The position numbers and the translations under genes are program-made. Source: Formosa haliotis (GTDB lineage Bacteria; Bacteroidota; Bacteroidia; Flavobacteriales; Flavobacteriaceae). Taken from it: a stretch of DNA of 64,000 bases. The notes under the pieces were generated by a model, which searched no databases, had not been told where the DNA came from, and worked only from the letters and a program-made list of their open reading frames with translations. Shown in pieces: positions 57,072-64,000 of the stretch; position 1 is the stretch's first letter; the number at the start of each line of letters is the position of its first letter. Location: the NCBI RefSeq assembly GCF_001685485.1, contig NZ_BDEL01000001.1, forward strand, positions 62,001 to 126,000, written 5' to 3'.

Positions 57072-57614
57072 TTGGATACAAAGAAGATTGTTATAACAGG
57101 AGGTCCTGGAACTGGAAAATCCTCCATCATTCATGCGTTACAAGATAAAGGACATTCGTGTTTAGAAGAAATTTCTAGGCAAGTTACTTTACAAGCAAGA
57201 GAAGAGGGGGTAGAACAACTGTTTTTAACCCAACCTTTATTGTTTAGCGAACGCTTGTTAAAAGGGAGAGAATCGCAATTTTACGAAGCAAACGCGCTAG
57301 AAAAATCTTGTGTTTTTATAGATCGTGGTGTACCAGACGTTTTGGCATATATGGATTTTATTGGGGATACGTACCCAGAAACTTTTGTAAATGTATGTAA
57401 GTCGTTACAATACGATCATGTTTTTATTTTAAAACCATGGAAAGAAATTTACCAGAGTGATGCTGTACGTTACGAAAATTTTGAGCAAGCCGTTAAAATT
57501 CACGAGTGTTTAGTAAACACTTACGAGGGATTTAATTATACTTTAATAGATGTGCCTTTTGATACTGTTGAAAATCGTGCCGATTATATACTGAATAAAA
57601 TACAAGCGATGTGA
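57072..57614 (+). CDS. P-loop NTPase (AAA_28 family)
   Basis: A 180-residue ATPase/kinase-like protein with Walker A GGPGTGKSS (residues about 9-17) and a hydrophobic strand-acidic motif (KSCVFIDRGVPDVLAY) typical of the AAA_28 group, which includes predicted nucleotide or cofactor kinases. The substrate is unknown. I chose the TTG at 57072 (MDTKKIVITGGPGTGKSS) because relatives begin just before the P-loop; a frame open from 56967 overlaps the divergent DUF493 start and carries no family features. The stop overlaps the recQ start (TGATG), so the genes are coupled. Confidence 0.8.
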   Translation: MDTKKIVITGGPGTGKSSIIHALQDKGHSCLEEISRQVTLQAREEGVEQLFLTQPLLFSERLLKGRESQFYEANALEKSCVFIDRGVPDVLAYMDFIGDTYPETFVNVCKSLQYDHVFILKPWKEIYQSDAVRYENFEQAVKIHECLVNTYEGFNYTLIDVPFDTVENRADYILNKIQAM

Positions 57615-59516
57615 TGCAACATCCGGTAAAAATACTAGAGCAGTATTGGAATTTCACTGAATTTCGTCCGTTTCAAGAGGATGCTATTCAGGCGGCTATA
57701 GAGGGTGAAGATGTATTTGTCTTAATGCCCACTGGAGGCGGGAAATCGATGTGTTTTCAAATTCCTGCTTTAGCGAAAGAGGGGATTTGTATTGTGATAT
57801 CGCCTTTGGTAGCCTTAATGAAAAATCAGGTTCAAGTATTACAAGATAAAGGTATAAAGGCTATGGCTTTAACCAGTGGCTTGTCTTACAGTCAGCTAGA
57901 CACCATGTTAGATAATTGTATTTATGGCAAGTATAAATTCTTATATATTTCTCCAGAACGACTTCAACAAGAATTAGTTCAGGAACGCATTCGTCAAATG
58001 AATGTAAATTTAATTGCGATAGATGAGGCCCATTGTATTTCGCAATGGGGTAACGATTTTAGACCGGCATATAAGAACATTAAAATATTACGAGAAATTC
58101 ATCCTATGGTGAATTGCATGGCACTTACAGCTTCTGCCACACCTTTGGTGGTTGATGATATTATTACCGAACTCGATTTTATTAAACCTAAAGTTTTTAG
58201 ACAATCTTTTTACCGATCGAATTTGGCTTATATGGTTTTTCATGAAGATGATAAATATTATCGGATAGAATCAATTTTAAAAAAATATACGGCTTCTTCT
58301 ATAATTTATGTGCGGAGTAGAAAGTTAACGTTAGAAATTGCTAGTTTTTAGAATCTAAAGGCATCAAAGCGTCCGCTTTTCATGGCGGATTAAGCAATCA
58401 TGAAAAGGATGAACGGATGGAGCAGTGGCTGGCCGATAATATTCAAGTTATGGTGGCTACCAACGCCTTTGGAATGGGTATAGATAAACCCGATGTAAAA
58501 ACCGTAATTCATCTTAATTTACCAGAAAGTTTAGAAAGTTATTTTCAGGAAGCCGGTAGGGCAGGACGTAATGGCGAAAAAGCTTTTGCTGTTATTTGAA
58601 AAATAAAAGCGACGATTTGTTAGTTAAAAATCAGTTTTTAGATGTGCTACCAAGTATCGATTTTATCAAGCAAGTCTACAGAAAACTCTCTAATTATTGT
58701 CAGATTTCCTATGGAGAAGGCGCTTTAACTACCCACGATTTTAATTTTAACGAATTTTGTAAGGCGTATAAATTTAATGGTACTTTGGCGTTTAATGCGC
58801 TACAGATTTTAGACCGCACAAGTATTATTACGCTTACCAAGCAGTTTCAAAATAAAACTTTAGTGCAGTTTATTATTTCTAACAATGCCTTGTTTCATTA
58901 TTTAGATACACATACCGAACTGCAATTAATTGTAAAATCGTTATTGCGAACGTATGGTGGGATTTTCGAACATGCGACCAAAATAAATACAGTGCTAGTA
59001 GCAGAAAAGGCATCCATACAGGAACATGTTTTAATGAGAGCTTTAACGACTTTAGAAAAAGATGATATTATTAGCCTGCAGCAAACCAAAACCGATGCGC
59101 AAGTTACTTTTATTGAGCCTCGGGAGGATGATAAAACCATAAATAGAATTGCCAATATTATAGAGCAACAAAATAATTTAAAGCAAAAACAAGTACATAG
59201 TGTTTTAGATTATGTAGATAATGATACGGTTTGTAAAACCATTCAATTATTAACTTATTTCGGAGAAAAAGAGATTAAGCCTTGTGGTATTTGTTCGGTT
59301 TGTATTGGTGCTAAAAAAACAATTAAACCGGTAGATTTTACGGCTTTAAGAAAGCAAGTTATCACGCATTTAGAACACGGCGATTTATCTTCACGAGCAT
59401 TGGCCAAATTATTAAACTGTACAGAGGCAGATGTGCTTAGTGTATTAAAATTACTACTAGAACATCAAATTATTGCTATAACTAAAACAAATACATATAA
59501 ATTATATCATACTTAA
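57614..59516 (+). CDS. ATP-dependent DNA helicase RecQ, two frameshifts
   Basis: Three consecutive frame segments (to 58351, to about 58597, and to 59516) together form a RecQ-family helicase of about 634 residues. Motif I is MPTGGGKSM, the DEAH box AIDEAHCISQWG, motif VI QEAGRAGRNG, and a zinc cluster lies near PCGICSVCIG, with a winged-helix region after it. Adding one T to the T5 run at 58345-58349 and one T to the T3 run at 58595-58597 restores it exactly. RecQ unwinds branched DNA in recombination repair; a second RecQ copy elsewhere cannot be excluded, so I leave the symbol blank. Overlaps the NTPase gene stop; fmt follows. Confidence 0.9.
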
Positions 59517-59556
59517 ATTTTAGATTTAAGCAGATATTTTTCAAAATACATAGAAA

Positions 59557-60504
59557 ATGAAAACATTAAACATTGTATTTATGGGAACGCCAGATTTTGC
59601 AGTTTCCACATTAAAAACATTAGTAGAAAACCAATATAATATAGTAGGGGTTATTACGGCGCCAGATAAACCTGCTGGTCGCGGACGTAAACTTAACGAA
59701 AGTGCCGTAAAGCTATATGCTGTATCTCAAAATTTAAAGGTTTTACAGCCTACAAATCTAAAGGACGAAGCTTTTTTAGAAGAATTAAAAGGATTACATG
59801 CAAATCTAAACATCGTTGTGGCGTTTAGAATGTTGCCTAAAGTGGTGTGGAATATGCCAGAATTAGGAACTTTTAATCTTCATGCATCTTTATTACCTAA
59901 CTATAGAGGTGCGGCACCTATAAACTGGGCAATTATTAATGGGGAGACAAAAACGGGAGTTTCTACTTTTTTTATAGATGAAGAAATTGATACCGGTGAA
60001 ATGATTTTACAGGAAGACATTACTATTGAACCCAATGAAAATGCAGGGCAATTACATGATAAATTAATGCTTTTAGGAAGTACATTGGTTTTAAAGACTG
60101 TAAAACAGATTGAAGCAGAAGATGTAAAGACAACGCCACAAATAGAAAATCCAGACTTAAAAACAGCGTACAAACTTAATAGAGATAACTGTAAGATAGA
60201 TTGGTCGGCTTCTATTCAAGATATTCATAATAAAATTCGAGGTTTGAGTCCGTATCCAGCAGCTTGGTGTGTGCTACAAAATGGGGAAGAGGCTTTAGAT
60301 GTTAAAATTTACGAAGCAACTATGGCACCCGAGGAACATCAATTAGAGTTGGGACTTATTCAGAATACAAAAAAGGAAATTAAAGTTGCTGTAAAAGGAG
60401 GCTTTATAAATATCCATTTTATGAAACTTCCAGGAAAACGAAATATGCATGCTAAAGACCTTTTAAATGGTTACGATTTTAAAACTGGTGCAAAAATGCT
60501 GTAA
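59557..60504 (+). CDS. fmt: Methionyl-tRNA formyltransferase
   Basis: A 315-residue enzyme that formylates Met-tRNAfMet from 10-formyltetrahydrofolate. N-terminal formyl-transferase domain with LNIVFMGTPDFAVSTLKTL, the folate-site residues in NLHASLLPNYRGAAPINWAI (catalytic N, H and D of the family: N-x-H-x-S-LLP...R) and FIDEEIDTGEMI. The C-terminal OB-fold tRNA-binding domain covers about 210-315 (NKIRGLSPYPAAWC). Length is normal. It follows recQ by 40 bases and is probably in the same transcript. Confidence 0.95.
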   Translation: MKTLNIVFMGTPDFAVSTLKTLVENQYNIVGVITAPDKPAGRGRKLNESAVKLYAVSQNLKVLQPTNLKDEAFLEELKGLHANLNIVVAFRMLPKVVWNMPELGTFNLHASLLPNYRGAAPINWAIINGETKTGVSTFFIDEEIDTGEMILQEDITIEPNENAGQLHDKLMLLGSTLVLKTVKQIEAEDVKTTPQIENPDLKTAYKLNRDNCKIDWSASIQDIHNKIRGLSPYPAAWCVLQNGEEALDVKIYEATMAPEEHQLELGLIQNTKKEIKVAVKGGFINIHFMKLPGKRNMHAKDLLNGYDFKTGAKML

Positions 60505-60608
60505 AGCCTTATTATTACTCATTTTAGCAAAAATCCGATGAAATGCATAGTCGTTATTAACAAATGCCATAAGTTATTAACAAATAGGTGTATTTCCCTT
60601 GCTATTGC

Positions 60609-60638
60609 TTGCATGGTTGCTTAATCCGTATAAATTTG
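60609..60638 (+). promoter_or_regulatory. Promoter of the HU gene
   Basis: TTG at 60609-60611, a 19-base spacer and TAAATTTG at 60631-60638 match the Bacteroidota consensus, with a leader of about 45 bases before the ATG at 60691. Confidence 0.68.
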
Positions 60639-60690
60639 TAAAGGATTTAAAAGTTTAACCAACGATTTATTAATAATTAAATTTAAAATT

Positions 60691-60963
60691 ATGAACAAAA
60701 CAGATTTAATCGATGCAATGGCAGAACACGCTGGAATCTCTAAAGCAGCAGCTAAAAAAGCATTAGAAAGCGCTCTTACTGAAATTGGTGGAGCATTAAA
60801 AGCAGGAAACAGAGTTTCTTTAGTAGGATTTGGTTCTTTTTCAGTTTCTGAAAGAGCAGCTAGAGAAGGTAGAAACCCTCAAACAGGAAAAACGATTCAA
60901 ATTGCAGCTAAAAATGTTGTAAAATTTAAAGCTGGATCAGAATTATCAGGTGCTGTAAACTAA
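60691..60963 (+). CDS. HU family DNA-binding protein
   Basis: A 90-residue nucleoid protein starting MNKTDLIDAMAEHAGISKAA. The DNA-grasping arm region (GFGSFSVSERAAREGRNPQT) with the RNPQTG motif is intact. HU dimers bend and wrap DNA non-specifically and help replication, recombination and transcription. Own promoter upstream and terminator downstream, so a single-gene unit. The low-AT, lysine-rich composition is typical of highly expressed genes in this window. Confidence 0.95.
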   Translation: MNKTDLIDAMAEHAGISKAAAKKALESALTEIGGALKAGNRVSLVGFGSFSVSERAAREGRNPQTGKTIQIAAKNVVKFKAGSELSGAVN

Positions 60964-60986
60964 TTAGTTACTCCATAATATTACAT

Positions 60987-61015
60987 AAAGCCTTCTAGTT
61001 TAGAAGGCTTTTTTT
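60987..61015 (+). terminator. Terminator of the HU gene
   Basis: AAAGCCTTCTA - GTT - TAGAAGGCTTTTTTT forms an 11-bp stem with a T7 tract, 24 bases after the stop codon. Confidence 0.9.
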
Positions 61016-61085
61016 ATTATATTTTCAACAATTATTGGAATTTTAAGAAAATAATATTAGATTTAGTTATAAATTCCTATGAAAT

Positions 61086-61646
61086 ATGATTACAATTAAA
61101 CCCAAAAAAGGTAATTTGTTAATCGCCGAACCATCTATTATAGGTGATGTGTCTTTTAATCGTTCTATTGTTCTATTAGCAGATTACACCGATGAAGGCT
61201 CAATAGGTTTTATTTTAAATAAGCCTTTAGATTATACAATTAAAGACCTAATTCCCGAAATTGACGCTAATTTTAAAGTGTACAATGGTGGCCCTGTGGA
61301 ACAAGACAACCTGTATTTTATACACAAAGTTCCAGATTTAATTCCAGATAGTATCGAAATTTCCCTAGGAATCTATTGGGGAGGAGATTTTAATGTGGTA
61401 GCAGAACTTATTGCAAATAACCTTATTGAAGAAAAGGATATCCGATTCTTTTTAGGATATTCGGGCTGGGATAGCAATCAATTAGAAGAAGAATTACGTG
61501 TAAATTCTTGGGTGGTTACCGAAAACATTTACCAAAATCAGATCATTGAAAAAGACTATGAATCGTTTTGGAAAGAAAAGATGGTAGAATTTGGTGGCGA
61601 ATATAGCATTTGGTCTAATGCGCCAGAAAATCCCAGTTACAACTAA
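61086..61646 (+). CDS. YqgE/AlgH family protein
   Basis: A 186-residue protein of the YqgE/AlgH family (MITIKPKKGNLLIAEPSIIG, the typical start). Conserved segments FILNKPLDYTIKDLIPEI and YNGGPVEQDNLYFIHK support the call. The family has a compact beta fold with no proven enzyme activity; a link to alginate regulation in Pseudomonas (AlgH) is historical. It lies between HU and a convergent aminotransferase, with the two stop codons overlapping by four bases. Confidence 0.88.
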   Translation: MITIKPKKGNLLIAEPSIIGDVSFNRSIVLLADYTDEGSIGFILNKPLDYTIKDLIPEIDANFKVYNGGPVEQDNLYFIHKVPDLIPDSIEISLGIYWGGDFNVVAELIANNLIEEKDIRFFLGYSGWDSNQLEEELRVNSWVVTENIYQNQIIEKDYESFWKEKMVEFGGEYSIWSNAPENPSYN

Positions 61647-62485
61647 CCCAATCTTATTTTTACATTTAATTTCTGAATAAGTAATTTAGAAACTTCCGTC
61701 GTAAAATTCTTTTTGCGGTATTTAGACACGGGCTGAATTCCCACAATAGCATTACTTATAAAAATTTCATCTGCTTTTTGAAGTTCGAATGCAGAAATAG
61801 AGTCCTCTTGTAGCTCATATTCTGGTAGAGCCTTGATTATTTCTAGGAGTTGTTTACGCATTATCCCTTTTAAACAACCGTCGCTTAAAGGTGCCGTTTT
61901 TATAACATTGCCTTTTACAACAAAAACATTTCCATTTAGTGCTTCAACAACATTTTTATTCGTGTTTAACACCAAACAATTATTCAAATTATTCTCTTTA
62001 GCATAAATACTGCCAACAACATGTAAGGCTTTATTATTGGTTTTTAGGGTAGATAATAGGCTTGGAGAGATGTAATAGTCCTTAAATAAATCGACTTCAT
62101 ATTGGTCTTCAGAAATAAGATAAAAATCGTCCTGTAAAGGTTTAACATCTATAATAAAACTAATATCGTTGGTATCTGGAAGATATAACCCCCCCTCATT
62201 TCTAAATACTGTAAGTTTTACACGAGCAGATGCAGTGGTAAGATTATTAACTTCCAGGGTGCTTTTAATTTCACTCTCAAGAAATTCCATATTAAAATGC
62301 ATCGGAATTTCCATTCGCATGATGCGCATAGAAGCCATTAGTCTGAAATAATGATCTTCCCAAAATAAAATTTTTCCGTAAGACGTTTTAATGGTTTCAA
62401 ACAAAGCATCGCCATAAGCAAAACCTCTATTGTTTGTGTTTAAAACTGAATTGTTTTCTTGAATTGTTCCGTTTAAATTAATCAT
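61643..62485 (-). CDS. Class IV PLP aminotransferase (pabC/ilvE-like)
   Basis: A 280-residue fold-type IV pyridoxal-phosphate enzyme. Conserved features: the opening MINLNGTIQENNSVLNTNNR, RGFAYGDALFETIKT (the usual GDGLFET region), the PLP lysine probably in STLKTNNKALHVV, and EIFISNAIVGIQPV near the C-terminus. The family includes branched-chain aminotransferases and 4-amino-4-deoxychorismate lyase; the size fits the second or a D-amino acid enzyme, and the sequence alone does not decide it. A hairpin directly precedes the ATG. An alternative TTG start at 62512 would put that hairpin inside the gene; I prefer 62485. Confidence 0.85.
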   Translation of the reverse strand: MINLNGTIQENNSVLNTNNRGFAYGDALFETIKTSYGKILFWEDHYFRLMASMRIMRMEIPMHFNMEFLESEIKSTLEVNNLTTASARVKLTVFRNEGGLYLPDTNDISFIIDVKPLQDDFYLISEDQYEVDLFKDYYISPSLLSTLKTNNKALHVVGSIYAKENNLNNCLVLNTNKNVVEALNGNVFVVKGNVIKTAPLSDGCLKGIMRKQLLEIIKALPEYELQEDSISAFELQKADEIFISNAIVGIQPVSKYRKKNFTTEVSKLLIQKLNVKIRLG

Positions 62486-62492
62486 AAAAAAA

Positions 62493-62510
62493 GCCCGAAT
62501 AGTTTCGGGC
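62493..62510 (-). terminator. Hairpin and T7 directly before the aminotransferase ATG
   Basis: GCCCGAA - ACTA - TTCGGGC on the minus strand is followed by seven T and then the aminotransferase ATG with no gap. It can end the transcript of the START-like gene (stop at 62540). A TATATTTG box (62510-62517) overlaps its upstream edge, so a promoter whose transcript starts inside the hairpin is also possible. Confidence 0.65.
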
Positions 62511-62539
62511 AAATATACTTTAAAATATATAAAAATCGA

Positions 62540-62926
62540 TTATGCAGAGCCTAAGACATGCTTTAAATCTGAAATTTGATTTTCCCAAAGCATTTTAGTT
62601 TCGTCGATTTCATCTTCCTCAGAAAAGTCAACAACTATAAGTGACACATCTTTAGTAATTTCGTCAACTTGAATGCGAAGTTCAAAGTAATATGGTGCAT
62701 CTTCGTCGTGCAACCATTTAAATTTTATACGTTCTCCACTTTTTTTGCTCAATAATTTAGCTTGTTCTTCAGCTCCATCCCAAATAAATTTATAAAGTTC
62801 ACCTCTAGAATTTACGTTATCTGCAAACCATTCTGATAAGCCTGAAGGCGTTGAAATGTACTGATATAATAGGGTTGGTGATACTTGTATAGGAAATTCA
62901 AGTTCAAATTTTATTTTATCTTCCAT
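62540..62926 (-). CDS. START-like domain (SRPBCC) protein
   Basis: A 128-residue single START/AHSA1-like domain (MEDKIKFELEFPIQVSPTLL, then YQYISTPSGLSEWFADNVNS). The helix-grip fold binds hydrophobic ligands; the Bacteroidota family has no established ligand. An ATG at 62938 would add four residues; 62926 matches relatives. It is the gene before the aminotransferase on the same strand, separated by a hairpin, and divergent from the tRNA-Met gene. Confidence 0.88.
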   Translation of the reverse strand: MEDKIKFELEFPIQVSPTLLYQYISTPSGLSEWFADNVNSRGELYKFIWDGAEEQAKLLSKKSGERIKFKWLHDEDAPYYFELRIQVDEITKDVSLIVVDFSEEDEIDETKMLWENQISDLKHVLGSA

Positions 62927-63017
62927 GTGTTCATTCAAATAATTATTGGCTCAATATATACATTAATTATATACTATTTAGATAAATTCAATAAAAAAAA
63001 ACTTTTATCAAATAATG

Positions 63018-63048
63018 TTTGTATACATTGATATTGTTGTTATATTTG
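63018..63048 (+). promoter_or_regulatory. Promoter of the tRNA-Met gene
   Basis: TTTG at 63018-63021, a 19-base spacer and TATATTTG at 63041-63048, with the tRNA beginning 15 bases later. It matches the Bacteroidota consensus. Confidence 0.78.
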
Positions 63049-63062
63049 CACCCTCAAAATAT

Positions 63063-63136
63063 GGCGAGGTAGCTCAGTTGGTTAGAGCGTTGGATTCATA
63101 ACCCAGAGGTCCCGAGTTCAAATCTCGGTCTCGCTA
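63063..63136 (+). tRNA. tRNA-Met (anticodon CAT)
   Basis: A 74-nt cloverleaf: acceptor GGCGAGG with TCTCGCT (ends as G-U pairs), D-arm AGCTCAGTTGGTTAGAGC, anticodon loop TTCATAA with anticodon CAT, and T-arm CCGAG-TTCAAAT-CTCGG. The anticodon stem lacks the three G-C pairs of an initiator, so this is an elongator tRNA-Met, or, less likely, tRNA-Ile with lysidine. CCA is not encoded. It has its own promoter and terminator. Confidence 0.9.
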
Positions 63137-63147
63137 CTAGAGTTTAC

Positions 63148-63178
63148 AAGGCTTCACAGAAATGTGAAGCCTTTTTTT
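63148..63178 (+). terminator. Terminator of the tRNA-Met gene
   Basis: AAGGCTTCAC - AGAAAT - GTGAAGCCTTTTTTT forms a 10-bp stem with a T tract, 11 bases after the tRNA. Confidence 0.9.
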
Positions 63179-63660
63179 ATTTCATGTAGTACAGAATAGG
63201 TACAGAATAAGTGGGTGAAATGGTACTATTTAAGGCTTAATGTTATTCCGTGGTTATTGGTGTTTTTTGGTGGTAGAATTTATGAATTAGTAGATTATAT
63301 GATTAATTTCAATTGTAATTTTATAAAATTCAGCCGAAAAATCTTTGTATTTTAATATTTAATCTAACTACGAATTTTATTAAAAGAATCACTGTAATTT
63401 CTTTCATTAAGGTACTTGTGCTTTCAGATTCTTCGGGTGAAATTTAACTATTGTTAATTTACAATGACAAAGTTGTAAATAAATGGAATTTTTTTAGTGT
63501 TTGGTAATAAAAAATACATTTTTACATAACGAAATAAAGTATTAATATGTAAGTTTGGGTATTGATCAAAGAAATAAACTATTCTTAAATAATTCATTAA
63601 AACCAAGATAAATAATTGATTTTTTAATTAAAGAATAGGTGTTTTAATTAATTTGAGTTT
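63179..63660. other. Intergenic region after the tRNA
   Basis: No gene seen. It holds a direct repeat, GTACAGAATA at 63189-63198 and 63200-63209 (period 11), then AT-rich sequence leading to the sensor gene at 63661. No duplicate of the tRNA 3' end is visible, so there is no proof of an integration site. Confidence 0.5.
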
Positions 63661-64000
63661 ATGAAAATTTCATTAATTAGGTTCTCAATATTTTTGTTGA
63701 CAATCTTATGTTACTCCCAAGAAAAACAAGTTAAGTTAAGTAATCAAAGAATAGAATCTTTTAATAGTAAGCAGGGATTTTTTCAAAACACTGTACATGC
63801 TATTATTTCAGATAATAATGGGTATTTATGGGTAGCTACACCAAATGGATTGGTTAGGTACGATGGGTATACTTTCGATTATTACTATCATAATATTGAA
63901 AATCAAAATTCACTTCCTAATAACTTTATTTCTAGTCTATTAAACGATTCAAAAGGACGGCTTTGGATAGGTACTAGAGGCGGTACGTGTTTGTACCTTA
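63661..64000 (+). CDS. Two-component regulator propeller protein, partial (N-terminus)
   Basis: The first 113 residues of a protein that runs off the right edge. Signal peptide MKISLIRFSIFLLTILCYSQ, then the start of a beta-propeller with the regulator-propeller motifs AIISDNNGYLWVATPNGLVR and SLLNDSKGRLWIGTRGG. This is how hybrid two-component systems (periplasmic propeller sensor, kinase, receiver and often an AraC domain in one chain) and related propeller-linked regulators begin in Bacteroidota, where they commonly sense glycan fragments. The signal domains and the target genes lie beyond the window. Confidence 0.85.
   Translation, partial: MKISLIRFSIFLLTILCYSQEKQVKLSNQRIESFNSKQGFFQNTVHAIISDNNGYLWVATPNGLVRYDGYTFDYYYHNIENQNSLPNNFISSLLNDSKGRLWIGTRGGTCLYL

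Noticed and set aside
25156..58597. Programmed frameshifting as the cause of the broken genes
   Set aside because: Repair needs one more base in each gene, in varying run contexts without slippery heptamers or stimulatory structures, and in unrelated genes whose relatives are read in one frame.

Overview
The window looks like chromosomal DNA of a member of the Flavobacteriaceae (Bacteroidota), probably marine and of the Formosa/Algibacter type. The genus is a guess, but the family is well supported. Evidence: AT-rich sequence; several promoters of the Bacteroidota form TTTG or TTG - about 18-22 bases - TAnnTTTG; a giant surface protein with a C-terminal type IX secretion (Por) sorting domain; the start of a regulator-propeller sensor; and conserved small families such as DUF4290, DUF6495-like and the START-like protein in their usual neighbourhoods.

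Layout. 1-5 kb: the end of a glycosyltransferase, an HsdR-N-like protein, holA, a split small gene, an acyl-CoA synthetase and cspA. 5-18.8 kb: pheT, a TlpA-like lipoprotein, recG, an M1 aminopeptidase overlapping two tandem patatin-like lipases, a GltS-like FMN enzyme and an AsmA-like protein. 18.9-33.3 kb: a UvrD/PcrA helicase, two lipoproteins, threonylcarbamoyl-AMP synthase, nadC-yihY-priA, a LytTR regulator, the rpsF-rpsR-rplI operon, an ABC permease and hisS. 33.5-35.9 kb: an SDR-AraC-membrane protein operon. 36.3-47.4 kb: a 2802-residue repeat-rich secreted protein, divergent from a TPR histidine kinase and LuxR-type response regulator pair. 47.5-51.3 kb: a peroxiredoxin-like lipoprotein, YceI proteins and a porin. 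51.8-64 kb: a secreted FAD oxidoreductase, an orphan 171-residue protein, murA, DUF4290, DUF493, an NTPase, recQ, fmt, HU, YqgE, a class IV aminotransferase, a START-like protein, tRNA-Met(CAT) and the start of a hybrid two-component sensor.

Most of the window is housekeeping: tRNA charging and modification, replication and repair, ribosomal proteins, NAD synthesis and murein precursor synthesis. The accessory, outward-facing parts are the giant surface protein with its neighbouring two-component system, the patatin pair, the YceI-porin genes and the sensor at the right edge. I see no prophage, insertion sequence, CRISPR array or defence island.

Two observations stand out. First, six genes, including the essential murA and also recQ, are broken by single missing bases. 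Seven of the eight breaks are repaired exactly by adding one base to an A or T run (the eighth probably is too), which points to systematic homopolymer under-calling in this sequence rather than real pseudogenes. Second, a 15-bp palindrome of the form GWGGTATTAYACCWC lies about 80-87 bp upstream of the TATATTTG promoter element of both the giant surface gene and the YceI-porin operon, suggesting a shared regulator. I did not find a clearly novel multi-gene system.
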